From Methanothrix sp. (GTDB taxonomy: Archaea > Halobacteriota > Methanosarcinia > Methanotrichales > Methanotrichaceae), in contig JAPKYA010000085.1 of the NCBI GenBank assembly GCA_026394565.1, positions 1-39,230 of the forward strand: DNA of 39,230 nt, written 5' to 3'. The position numbers and the translations under genes are program-made. Each line of letters opens with the position of its first letter. Positions within the stretch are counted from its first letter, which is position 1. The notes beneath the pieces were generated by a model. It searched no databases and was not told the origin of the DNA. It saw only the letters and a list, made by a program, of their open reading frames with translations. Of this stretch, positions 16,663-22,997 are shown in pieces.

Positions 16663-17841
16663 ATGACCAGATTGTTCGCAGATAGGATGGGTTGTGTCCA
16701 TAGATCGTTCGTGAGGGAGATTCTGAAGGTGACAGAGGACCCCGAAATTATATCCTTTGCGGGCGGACTTCCCAACCCCAGATATTTTCCGGTGCAAGAG
16801 GTAGCCAAAGCAGCACAGAAGGTTCTCTCTGAATGCGGCGAGGCGGCACTACAGTACAGCACAACGGAAGGTTACCTTCCCCTCAGGGAGATGATCGCAG
16901 AGAGATATGCCAAGCGGGGAGTGAAGACAAAAGCCTCTGAGATCTTGATCACCAATGGCTCTCAGCAGGGCCTCGATCTCCTGAGCAAGGTATTCTTGAA
17001 TAAAGGCGACGGCGTCATCCTGGAGCGGCCCACCTATCTGGCTGCAATTCAGTCTTTCGGCTTCTTCGAGCCCAAATTTCATTCCATACCACTGCAAGAG
17101 GACGGAGTCGATCCTGCGGCATTGGAGAAGGCGCTCTTGAAAGATGATGCCAAGCTGTTCTACTCCGTCCCCAACTTCCAGAATCCCACGGGCATAACCT
17201 ACTCCGAAAATAAACTCAGAGCTGTGGCGGAAAAGCTGAGTGACTGCAGCACGGTCTTCATAGAGGACAATCCCTATGGCGATCTGAGGTTCATGGGCGA
17301 GGACAGGCCGTCCATGAAAAATTTCCTGGGAGAGAGTGCAGTTTTGCTCGGCTCTTTCTCCAAGATCGTCGCACCAGGCGTGCGGCTGGGATGGGTCTGT
17401 GCCTGCGAGGAGATCATGGAGAAGCTGATCATTGCCAAGCAGGCATCAGACCTGCACTCCAATTATCTCTGTCAGAGAATTATCCATCAATATCTCAAGG
17501 ACAACGACATAGAACGGCACATCGCCAAGATCCGAAAAGCCTACAAGGAGCAAAGGGATTTCATGGTGCAGACCATGCAGGAAACCTTCCCAGAGGGCGT
17601 CAGCTTCACCAGACCGGAGGGAGGAATGTTCCTCTGGGTGACATTGCCGGAGGGCATGTCGTCTCTCGATCTCTTCCACCGGGCTATAAAAGAAAAGGTG
17701 GCCTTCGTGCCCGGTCTGGCCTTCTATGCAGACGGAGGCGGGAGCAACACCATGAGGCTGAACTTCTCCAACTCAGATAATGAACGAATCTTCGAGGGCA
17801 TCACCAGGCTGGGAAAGGTCATCAAGGAAGATGCCTCATGA
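16663..17841 (+). CDS. PLP-dependent aminotransferase, class I (2-aminoadipate/aromatic type)
   Basis: 392 residues. It opens with the substrate-binding ISFAGGLPNPRYFPVQEV pattern of the MocR/LysN/ARO8-like fold-type-I group. The cofactor motifs are TNGSQQGLDLL, the Asn of VPNFQNPTG, the Asp of IEDNPYGDLRF, the Schiff-base Lys in GSFSKIVAPGVRLGW and the carboxylate Arg in NTMRLNFS. It probably transfers amino groups between 2-oxoglutarate and a branched-chain, aromatic or aminoadipate substrate; sequence alone does not decide which. The ATG at 16663 is the only reasonable start. It is monocistronic, followed by a T-tract. Confidence 0.9.
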   Translation: MTRLFADRMGCVHRSFVREILKVTEDPEIISFAGGLPNPRYFPVQEVAKAAQKVLSECGEAALQYSTTEGYLPLREMIAERYAKRGVKTKASEILITNGSQQGLDLLSKVFLNKGDGVILERPTYLAAIQSFGFFEPKFHSIPLQEDGVDPAALEKALLKDDAKLFYSVPNFQNPTGITYSENKLRAVAEKLSDCSTVFIEDNPYGDLRFMGEDRPSMKNFLGESAVLLGSFSKIVAPGVRLGWVCACEEIMEKLIIAKQASDLHSNYLCQRIIHQYLKDNDIERHIAKIRKAYKEQRDFMVQTMQETFPEGVSFTRPEGGMFLWVTLPEGMSSLDLFHRAIKEKVAFVPGLAFYADGGGSNTMRLNFSNSDNERIFEGITRLGKVIKEDAS

Positions 17842-17852
17842 TCTGCCGCCTC

Positions 17853-17861
17853 TTTTTTTTT
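17853..17861 (+). terminator. T-tract terminator after the aminotransferase gene
   Basis: A run of nine T follows the stop codon by about 11 bases. Archaeal RNA polymerase commonly terminates at such oligo-T tracts without a hairpin. Confidence 0.5.
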
Positions 17862-18012
17862 GCCAATTGATTTGTCATTTTGACCAACAGGTATATCACC
17901 TAGAATGATCGTCTATAGAACGTTACATTTTCGTCGATCCAAAGAGATTTGTTGAGATGTTTTTTGTAGCAGGTTCGATTCTTTGAATCGATACAAAAGG
18001 TACGTGAATTAA

Positions 18013-18219
18013 ATGTTTGAGAGAAAATATGAAAATAGCGGTAGCAGCGGCAACAGCAGTGGCGGCTACAACAGCGGTCCCAGAGAGATGACAGATGTAA
18101 CTTGCTCAGAATGCGGCAAGCAAACCCAGGTCCCCTTCAAGCCGGACGGATCCAGGCCGGTTTACTGCAGCGAGTGCTACCAGAAGCACAGACCTGCCAG
18201 GGCACCTAGAAGATATTAA
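18013..18219 (+). CDS. Small zinc-ribbon protein (CxxC...CxxC)
   Basis: 68 residues. The first 25 are Gly/Ser/Asn-rich and probably disordered. The conserved part VTCSECGKQTQVPFKPDGSR then PVYCSECYQKHRP is the CxxC-x(n)-CxxC zinc-finger common in bacteria and archaea as a stand-alone domain (related to the CxxCxxCC/RNA-polymerase-like zinc finger). The basic C-terminus (ARAPRRY) suggests nucleic-acid contact. Some relatives are translation- or transcription-associated, but the role here is not known. It is a single gene with about 170 bases on either side. Confidence 0.8.
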   Translation: MFERKYENSGSSGNSSGGYNSGPREMTDVTCSECGKQTQVPFKPDGSRPVYCSECYQKHRPARAPRRY

Positions 18220-18395
18220 TCCGATTTGATTTAATCGTTCTGTTTTAGCCGAATCAAATTCATAAATCGGCTATGTGGGGCGACATCCTGCCCTGCAGAT
18301 TTCCAACTTTTTGACGGCTCGCGAGCTTTACCTCTCCGAAAGCTTAATGCAAAAGATATTGAGACCTGTGGGGAACGGAAAGGAACTAGAGGATT

Positions 18396-18869
18396 TTGAT
18401 TGAACACAAGCAGACAGTAGTTCTCGATCCAGCATCAAACACGATGATTGAGGTGGACGAAGGGATAGCTCCGCTGTTGCAAGTCATCTGGAACTGCGGC
18501 ATCATTACCTGCAATTCCTGTCAAGAAAATAAGCCGGGTATCATATGGATTGAGTTTCTCGCCGCAGAAGATGCAGAAGCGTTTTTAACACGCATTGTAT
18601 CGGGCCTTGATCCCATTAGCCGCCCTGAAGCCGACAACTGGCTGTACTCCAGAATAACGGGTGCAAATGGGGGCTGGCAATATACCGCTCACCCTCACGA
18701 TGCCAGAGAATACATCGATGAAGAGTGCGGCACCATAGAATTGAACGCCTCCCAATCGTGTGCAATTGCTTTATCCATATCCATCCGCTTTCCCGTGGAA
18801 GATTACGAAAGACTGCGCGATATTCTCTGCAGACAGCTGCGAAGCGCAATTGCTGCCAAAGGATTATAA
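18396..18869 (+). CDS. Conserved-looking hypothetical protein, 157 aa
   Basis: I do not recognise the family. The frame starts at TTG 18396 with AGAGGAT directly before it. The sequence is mixed alpha/beta and soluble: TVVLDPASNTMIEVDEGIAP, WNCGIITCNSCQENKPG, then IEFLAAEDAEAFLTRIV. Cys in CGIITCNSC could bind metal. It has no signal peptide or membrane segment. Codon use resembles the neighbours, and the next small gene follows at 54 bases, so the two may be co-transcribed. Confidence 0.65.
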   Translation: MIEHKQTVVLDPASNTMIEVDEGIAPLLQVIWNCGIITCNSCQENKPGIIWIEFLAAEDAEAFLTRIVSGLDPISRPEADNWLYSRITGANGGWQYTAHPHDAREYIDEECGTIELNASQSCAIALSISIRFPVEDYERLRDILCRQLRSAIAAKGL

Positions 18870-18923
18870 ATCGCTGAGGCTAATTATGATTTATAATTCA
18901 GTAAATCGAAATAAGGAGCCGAA

Positions 18924-19178
18924 ATGACCTGTGATCTTTGTACTAGAGCACCGGTGGGTGCATGCGTGGGCGAAGCGTTCTGTTCGTCCCTCCATTTGAC
19001 GGACGAGGACGCCTGTACGCTGGCGGCTGATATCTGCCTCTCCTGGTGGCAGAAGAGAGATGACGAGACTTCCATTGATGATCTGCTCTGGGAGATGTCG
19101 GAGAACAGAATTGATGAGCTGGCATGTGATCCCGAGAAGGCCAGGGCGTATTTGGCAGAGAGGATTTTAGAGGATTGA
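18924..19178 (+). CDS. Small acidic Cys-containing hypothetical protein
   Basis: 84 residues starting MTCDLCTRAPVGACVGEAFC, so four Cys fall in the first 20 residues (CDLC plus two). The rest is acidic and helical (DDETSIDDLLWEMSENRIDE). The start is well supported by AAGGAG nine bases upstream. The N-terminal Cys cluster could bind zinc or an iron-sulfur cluster. I know no family for it. It follows the 157-residue gene closely on the same strand. Confidence 0.65.
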   Translation: MTCDLCTRAPVGACVGEAFCSSLHLTDEDACTLAADICLSWWQKRDDETSIDDLLWEMSENRIDELACDPEKARAYLAERILED

Positions 19179-19301
19179 TCCGTCTCCACCATTACATTTA
19201 TTTCCTCGGCGCAATTCTGATTTTCGGAGCGTACACGACCACAACATGCCGGTCGTAGCATTGAGCCATCGCTTGCGCCTCCCCCCAGTTCGCTTACCTG
19301 A

Positions 19302-19457
19302 TTACTCCTCGATCAACACATTGTGCCTCTCGAAGAACTCTCTTAGGGCCTCTTCAACCACCTGGCTCTGGCCCCGCAAGCTGCTTTTGGACATTACGGT
19401 GTAAACCTTCAGAGTTTTGGCCACCGATTCGGATAAGGTCAATGTAGTTTTTTGCAT
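19302..19457 (-). CDS. RHH-A: ribbon-helix-helix (CopG/Arc-type) regulator, 51 aa
   Basis: MQKTTLTLSESVAKTLKVYT is a classic RHH start: beta strand (KTTLTLSE), helix 1 (VAKTLKVY), then the helix 2 region SQVVEEALREFFERHN. RHH dimers insert the paired strands into the DNA major groove, usually repressing their own promoter. A longer start at 19466 exists, but beginning at 19457 gives exactly the same length as its paralog at 22432-22587, with 40 of 51 residues identical by my alignment. It is divergent from the 11-mer-repeat gene at 19577. The intergenic block between them is conserved at two other places in the window. Confidence 0.8.
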   Translation of the reverse strand: MQKTTLTLSESVAKTLKVYTVMSKSSLRGQSQVVEEALREFFERHNVLIEE

Positions 19458-19576
19458 TGCACCCATAACGAGGCTTCGAGTTTATATATCTTATGTATCT
19501 GAAAATTTAGGTACCAAAATCTTTTTATGCAATAACAGCCTACTAAATTGAGATTAATAAATGGAGGAATTAAAAA
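19458..19576. promoter_or_regulatory. Divergent promoter/operator A (RHH-A / 11-mer-repeat protein 1)
   Basis: It contains ACGAGGC, TTATATA (the RHH-side TATA on the opposite strand), CTTATG, the palindrome GGTACC at 19510-19515 followed by AAAA, then CTTTTTATGC (19521-19530) as the TATA box for the rightward gene. The same order of words recurs at 20825-20948 and 22303-22431. The likely meaning is two promoters facing away from a shared RHH binding site around the GGTACC word. Confidence 0.6.
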
Positions 19577-19867
19577 ATGGCAAATGATCGTATAGAGGCG
19601 GCGAAAGCTGATACAAAGAAAGCAATGTCAGACATAGGCAACAAGATGGCACATGCTAAAGCTGATTTAAATGCGGATGTAGAGAAGATCAAGGCCAATT
19701 TCGGACAGGATGTGGCCGAGAAGAAGGTAGCTTATGCAAAGGCTGACATAAGGGCCGGCGCTCTGAAGGCAAAGGCTGATGTCGAGAATAAACTGGCACA
19801 TGCAAAAGCTGATGCTGAAAAGGCGAAAGCCGACATAGAAAAAAAGATGGCTGATGCACTGAAATAA
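19577..19867 (+). CDS. 11-residue-repeat (LEA/synuclein-like) protein 1
   Basis: 96 residues, no Cys, Pro or Trp, about one third Ala and rich in Lys, Asp and Glu. The word AKAD recurs at 11-residue spacing (AKADIRAGALK, AKADVENKLAH, then AKADAEK of 7, then AKADIEKKMAD). Such hendecads form long amphipathic helices, as in LEA group 3 and synuclein-type proteins, which protect membranes or proteins under drying, salt or temperature stress. No enzyme motif is present. The ribosome-binding leader GGAGGAATTAAAAAATG is nearly the same as at 20949 and 22761. A DUF1328 gene follows directly. Function is inferred from composition and period only. Confidence 0.75.
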   Translation: MANDRIEAAKADTKKAMSDIGNKMAHAKADLNADVEKIKANFGQDVAEKKVAYAKADIRAGALKAKADVENKLAHAKADAEKAKADIEKKMADALK

Positions 19868-19914
19868 ACAATATTAAGCATAACTAATTATCAATATATA
19901 TGGAGTTTACGGAA

Positions 19915-20094
19915 ATGGCGGACTTGCTCTATTTGGCTATAGTATTCTTCGTAATAGCTCTGATACTTGGAGTATTGGGAGTACGTGGTGCCGGTATATC
20001 GATGGATATTGCCAAATGGCTAATAATAGTATTCATCATCCTGGCGGCACTATCGCTCATATTTGGTGGCTCATTCCACACGTTTGGAATCTAG
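19915..20094 (+). CDS. DUF1328 (UPF0391/YtjA) small membrane protein
   Basis: 59 residues from the ATG at 19915: [20 protein letters not shown], then [20 protein letters not shown] and [11 protein letters not shown]. This is the typical two-helix pattern of DUF1328 ([20 protein letters not shown]...IAKxLxxxFxxLxxxSLIxG). Bacterial members are associated with envelope or general stress. GGAG at 19902-19905 gives good spacing to 19915; an ATG at 19900 is the alternative. It lies 47 bases after the 11-mer-repeat gene, probably in one transcript. Confidence 0.8.
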   Translation: MADLLYLAIVFFVIALILGVLGVRGAGISMDIAKWLIIVFIILAALSLIFGGSFHTFGI

Positions 20095-20113
20095 GATTAC
20101 GTATTGAGATTGA

Positions 20114-20221
20114 TTATATAAAATTATATTCATTGCTATGGCCAAGTGCATTGAGAACAAAATTCTCGACCAGGCCCCCTTTTTTGGCAGTCGGTTCGGA
20201 TAGGTTCAATTTAGTTTTGAG
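20114..20221 (-). pseudogene. Remnant of an RHH regulator (fourth copy, start lost)
   Basis: On the minus strand one frame reads LKTKLNLSEPTAKKGGLVEN and then FVLNALG, matching KTTLTLSEPIAKT and VVEEALK of the intact RHH proteins with the middle missing. A TAA lies just before this frame, and an ATG eleven bases upstream of AAAACT is out of frame, so it cannot be translated as an RHH protein. It is a decayed duplicate lying head-on to the DUF1328 gene. Confidence 0.6.
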
Positions 20222-20352
20222 TCCACATTATATATATTAAGTCTAGAATCATAAAATAGGGATTCAAAGTATGGGTGCAGGCCTCGATGAGATGAGATGG
20301 CTCAAGTGCATCCTCGCCGTCGGCCAGAACTAAAGACACACTAATCCAATTC

Positions 20353-20688
20353 TCAATGATGAGGTGGTATGAACTTTGTCCTGCTATGCACATGTGCGGT
20401 TTTCTGAAGCTCTTTTACAATATGGACAGCATCGACGTTATATTTGATATGTGCTTCGCCGTTCGCCTCATCTATGTGGATCAGTTTATTCTCCTCTAGT
20501 TTTTTTAAGACCCTCAAAATCTGTTCCTCAGAAAGTCCGTCCGTCTTGGAGTATTTTATAACTTCAGACTCGGTACTCTGGGCATAGGGATCCTCTTCAC
20601 TTCCCAGGCTCCACATATCTATGATTCGACCAAAGACCTTTTTCTCGTCCATATCCAGATCTTTCTCGGTTAATATATTGTTGCTCAA
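20353..20688 (-). CDS. Small winged-helix-like DNA-binding protein
   Basis: 111 residues from a TTG at 20688 that follows GGAGGGAG at good spacing; the frame is open to an ATG at 20712, which has no such site. After a charged start (LTEKDLDMDEKKVFGRIIDM) comes a helix-turn-helix: ESEVIKYSKTDGLSEEQILR, then VLKKLEENKLIHIDE with the beta wing EAHIKYNVDAVHIV. This matches the winged-helix pattern of small archaeal regulators. Its start lies 14 bases downstream of the truncated RHH-B stop, so it is in that transcript and may have taken over its regulatory role. Confidence 0.65.
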   Translation of the reverse strand: MSNNILTEKDLDMDEKKVFGRIIDMWSLGSEEDPYAQSTESEVIKYSKTDGLSEEQILRVLKKLEENKLIHIDEANGEAHIKYNVDAVHIVKELQKTAHVHSRTKFIPPHH

Positions 20689-20701
20689 TTTAATCTCCCT
20701 C

Positions 20702-20824
20702 CTATGTACCACTATTTTGCTTAGTATCCTCTATTTTGAAGCCACGCTTCTTGAAGAATACTATTAATGCCTCTTCGACCACCTGGCATTTAGTCCGCAA
20801 GCTACTTTTGATAGTTTTGGGCAT
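20702..20824 (-). pseudogene. RHH-B: internally deleted RHH regulator
   Basis: 40 codons from ATG: MPKT is followed directly by IKSSLRTKCQVVEEALIVFF and KKRGFKIED. Against the intact copy MPKTTLTLSEP...TKSSLRAQSEVVEEALKEFF, about 18 residues holding the DNA-binding strand and most of helix 1 are missing, in frame. It could still be translated, but it should not bind DNA as an RHH dimer; a dominant-negative partner is conceivable. It sits divergent to the secreted-protein gene at 20949, as intact copies do to theirs. Confidence 0.6.
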
Positions 20825-20948
20825 TATATATTGACTTACGAGGCCCTTTGCTTATATAGATTATGGTACTTCAAGATATAGATACCAAAAGCTTTTTATT
20901 TAAAGACATCGTATCAAGAGTTGGAATCGCAAAAGGAGGATTCGAAAA
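20825..20948. promoter_or_regulatory. Divergent promoter/operator B (RHH-B / secreted protein)
   Basis: It carries ACGAGGC, TTATATAGATTATG, GGTAC then GATACCAAAA (20881-20890), GCTTTTTATTTAAA (TATA box for the rightward gene), ATCGTAT and the leader AAAAGGAGGATTCGAAAAATG split by the start codon. GGTA...TACC forms a short inverted repeat spaced 14 bases. The words and their order match blocks A and C even though RHH-B itself is broken, so another RHH copy may act here in trans. Confidence 0.6.
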
Positions 20949-21632
20949 ATGAAATATAGTAAAATTTTGCTTTGTATGGCGGCATTCGCCGCGTGCTTGC
21001 TAATTGGTATCGCATGGGGAGAAGACTATCTGAATGGTGGATATGTCAGTTCCAGCCGTGCAAATCCGGATGAGGGGCTGGCCGGCATGTTGCAGTGGCT
21101 CGATACACCAGTCCCCAACTTCCCCTGGTACACTACTGGTGGTTCCTTCTACAGCCAAGCGTATAGCTACACCACGTTCTCGCCCTTCACAGAGTATTAT
21201 GTAACCGCCGGTACGCCTGTCGTAGGTGGGATAATAAGCAATCCTATCAAGTTCAATATAACGCAGAAAACACCATCCCGTGTGTACTACGGTGCCGGTG
21301 TAGGGTTGCCATACAACCAGTATGCATCCACTGTGCCATCCAAGACCAACGACCTCTGGGTCCAAGGAGCAGCAAACTGGACACAGTATGTGGTAAGCCC
21401 GGTCGGAACATGGATGCAGCTAATCGCCTACGCACCTGTTGAAGGACCGGCAGGTTTCTATGAGATGATCCAGACCGACACAACCAGTTCGAAATACTGG
21501 ACTTATCAGTTCAACCAAGGTTATAACACCATGAACTTCAACGCCGACCAGGTTGGAAGACATATGCTCTACTTTGTGGTTAATAACCAGCCCAGCAATG
21601 TGGTTGTTGTGGATGTGTTTGCCCAGGCTTAG
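20949..21632 (+). CDS. Secreted aromatic-rich surface protein, 227 aa
   Basis: It has a signal peptide (ILLCMAAFAACLLIGIAWG, then ED). The mature ~203 residues are rich in Tyr, Trp, Phe, Gly and Asn and have no Cys: WLDTPVPNFPWYTTGGSFYS, SRVYYGAGVGLPYNQYAS and the end VGRHMLYFVVNNQPSNVVVV. The closing beta-strand pattern suggests an Ig-like surface domain. I recognise no enzyme. It may be a sheath or envelope component; Methanothrix-type cells have a proteinaceous sheath, but assignment to it is speculation. It shares promoter block and leader with the 11-mer-repeat genes, which ties it to the same regulon. Confidence 0.75.
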   Translation: MKYSKILLCMAAFAACLLIGIAWGEDYLNGGYVSSSRANPDEGLAGMLQWLDTPVPNFPWYTTGGSFYSQAYSYTTFSPFTEYYVTAGTPVVGGIISNPIKFNITQKTPSRVYYGAGVGLPYNQYASTVPSKTNDLWVQGAANWTQYVVSPVGTWMQLIAYAPVEGPAGFYEMIQTDTTSSKYWTYQFNQGYNTMNFNADQVGRHMLYFVVNNQPSNVVVVDVFAQA

Positions 21633-21685
21633 GCAGGGTCAACAAAGCCAGCATCTTAGAGATAATAGATAACTGAAAAAAATAT

Positions 21686-21737
21686 GAGATTGATAGTTGG
21701 TGCATTTCTGCCATCGAGGCTTAATGCTATCAATCTC
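21686..21737 (+). terminator. Inverted repeat after the secreted-protein gene
   Basis: GAGATTGATAG (21686-21696) is a perfect inverted match of CTATCAATCTC (21727-21737), with GCAT/ATGC just inside. The loop is about 25 bases. It lies between the convergent ends of two genes and could mark 3' ends on both strands. Confidence 0.45.
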
Positions 21738-21739
21738 TA

Positions 21740-22033
21740 TTAATCCTGTTTTTTGAGTAGCTTTGACATAGGTATAGATGGATCTGCTAATTCTGCTTCA
21801 AATGCTACTTTTCGAAAGTATACCATTAAGCCCAGCAAATTCAACATCTCCGTTATGAGCACATCTGCTGCTGCAAAGATGACAAATATTAGTATAAAAA
21901 ATATTAGTAATATGGAAGCTAAAGCTGATGCTCGACGATGGTGACCGATGTTCCTGGAGAAATACATGAATAACAGAATAGTTAATGTAAAATCTTTGCT
22001 AATGTATAATTCAAGATAAACATTATGAATCAA
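21740..22033 (-). CDS. Possible small membrane protein
   Basis: Up to 97 residues from a TTG at 22033; an ATG at 21967 gives 75. A strong hydrophobic segment (SALASILLIFFILIFVIFAA) and a weaker one (FTLTILLFMYF) predict one or two membrane helices, with a charged tail (PSIPMSKLLKKQD). No clear ribosome-binding site or family match is visible. The opposite strand also has an open frame (21753-21944) ending MEAKADARRW, which resembles the end of the 55-residue repeat protein, so the coding strand is not certain. Confidence 0.35.
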   Translation of the reverse strand: MIHNVYLELYISKDFTLTILLFMYFSRNIGHHRRASALASILLIFFILIFVIFAAADVLITEMLNLLGLMVYFRKVAFEAELADPSIPMSKLLKKQD

Positions 22034-22134
22034 TTTTTAGCGGTCTTTTGTAACTCACCCATAAGACCGCCTTTTGAATCGCTGCCAAAATCAGCTCGAT
22101 ACTGCTTACTCTATTTCATAAGCTCTATCAGTCC

Positions 22135-22302
22135 CTATTTTTTCCAACCTTTCCTTGCATCTGCTTTTCCATTTGCTCCCTTCTTCCCCAAATCCGCTGC
22201 CCCTTTCTTTGCATCTGCGCTTCCAGACGCCACGGTCTTCCCTACACCAGAGGTTGCTTTCGTCGCAACACCCTTTGTCCTCTTATCTTTTTTATTTTGC
22301 AT
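22135..22302 (-). CDS. Small Lys/Ala/Gly-rich repeat protein, 55 aa
   Basis: From the ATG at 22300-22302, after TTGGAGAATTTAAA, a 55-codon frame reads MQNKKDKRTKGVATKATSGV, then GKTVASGSADAKKGAADLGK and KGANGKADARKGWKK. It is strongly basic, without Cys or Pro, and shares the ADAKK/KADA words with the 11-mer-repeat proteins. GVATKATSGVGKTVA is reminiscent of the KTKEGV repeats of synucleins in composition. It is divergent to RHH-C across promoter block C. I have no family name; a membrane- or nucleic-acid-coating role is a guess. Confidence 0.6.
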   Translation of the reverse strand: MQNKKDKRTKGVATKATSGVGKTVASGSADAKKGAADLGKKGANGKADARKGWKK

Positions 22303-22431
22303 TTTAAATTCTCCAATTTAACTTATTTTACGATTGTATTAATACGATATTTTTAAATATAAAGCTTTTGGTACATAAATTGGTATGTGTCATAATCTAT
22401 ATATATGTAATGTCCTGTACGATAGGGATTA
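22303..22431. promoter_or_regulatory. Divergent promoter/operator C (55-aa protein / RHH-C)
   Basis: Read on the minus strand: ATATATAGATTATG, CATACC, ATGTACCAAAAGCTTTATAT, TTAAA and ATCGTAT, nearly identical in order and sequence to block B (20825-20948). On the plus strand, two GGTAyrT words occur 13 bases apart at 22370 and 22383, a plausible double RHH site lying between the TATA boxes of the two divergent genes. Confidence 0.65.
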
Positions 22432-22587
22432 ATGCCCAAGACTACATTGACCTTATCCGAACCTATAGCCAAAACTTTAAAGGTTTATACTGCACAAACA
22501 AAGAGCAGCCTGCGTGCCCAAAGTGAAGTTGTAGAGGAAGCGCTAAAAGAGTTCTTTGAGAGGCACAACGTAAAGATCGAAGCCTAA
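22432..22587 (+). CDS. RHH-C: ribbon-helix-helix regulator, 51 aa
   Basis: MPKTTLTLSEPIAKTLKVYT, then AQTKSSLRAQSEVVEEALKE and FFERHNVKIEA. It has the same length as, and is about 40/51 identical to, RHH-A (19302-19457), so it is a recent paralog. The strand residues TTLTL should contact DNA. It lies divergent to the 55-residue repeat protein and directly upstream of repeat protein 2, so it is flanked on both sides by members of the same class. Autoregulation through block C is expected from the RHH family. Confidence 0.8.
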   Translation: MPKTTLTLSEPIAKTLKVYTAQTKSSLRAQSEVVEEALKEFFERHNVKIEA

Positions 22588-22705
22588 TTCGAGATAAGGC
22601 CACAGGCGAGCGCCTGGCCGCTCAGGCGGGCCCGCCTCGCAAGAATGCGGGGATACTGTCTCCGAGCAGCTCGACTGCCGCTGCCGCCAGCTTCATTAAA
22701 AAAAT

Positions 22706-22760
22706 TTAAATTCAAAGAAGTCGTATTTAAAATTAGAAGTACAAAAGGAGGATTCAAAAA
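22706..22760 (+). promoter_or_regulatory. Conserved 5' leader of repeat protein 2
   Basis: AAAGAAGTCGTAT and, just before the start codon, ACAAAAGGAGGATTCAAAA match the leader of the secreted-protein gene at 20949 (AAAGACATCGTAT, then CAAAAGGAGGATTCGAAAA). The upstream half of the block (GGTACC region) is absent here and replaced by GC-rich DNA containing the palindrome GGCGGGCCCGCC. Confidence 0.5.
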
Positions 22761-22982
22761 ATGACAAATGAAACTTTGGAGAAGGCAAAGACCGAGATAG
22801 AGAAGAAGCTGGCTTATGCAAAAGCTGATGCAGAGAAAGGATTTGCCGATGTAAAGGCTGAAGTGGAGAAGGCGAAAGCCGAGGTAGGGAAAAAGGTGGC
22901 CCATGCAAAAGCTGATGTGGATAAGGCGGGAGCCGATGCAAAGGCTGAAGCACAAACTAATCCGGTGGGCTGCTCTGCTTAG
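22761..22982 (+). CDS. 11-residue-repeat (LEA/synuclein-like) protein 2
   Basis: 73 residues. A regular hendecad runs through it: AKTEIEKKLAY, AKADAEKGFAD, VKAEVEK (7), AKAEVGKKVAH, AKADVDKAGAD, AKAEAQTNPVG. The 11-11-7-11-11 layout, with the 7-residue unit inside, echoes that in repeat protein 1. Unlike protein 1 it ends in PVGCSA, so it has a single Cys near the C-terminus. The expected structure is one long amphipathic helix binding membranes or partners. It follows RHH-C on the same strand and has the shared GGAGGATTC leader. Confidence 0.75.
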   Translation: MTNETLEKAKTEIEKKLAYAKADAEKGFADVKAEVEKAKAEVGKKVAHAKADVDKAGADAKAEAQTNPVGCSA

Positions 22983-22997
22983 TTAGATCCATATGTC

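Noticed and set aside
16663-17841. MocR-type regulator in place of a plain aminotransferase
   Set aside because: There is no N-terminal GntR-like DNA-binding domain; the aminotransferase fold starts immediately.
22025-22321. 98-codon plus-strand frame rich in Phe, Pro and Ala
   Set aside because: It is the complement of the 55-codon repeat protein; the minus strand has the better start signal, promoter block and composition related to neighbours.
19577-22982. Repeated AKAD words as a possible CRISPR or DNA tandem repeat
   Set aside because: The repetition is at protein level with 33-base spacing and varied codons, inside open frames; there are no identical repeats with spacers.
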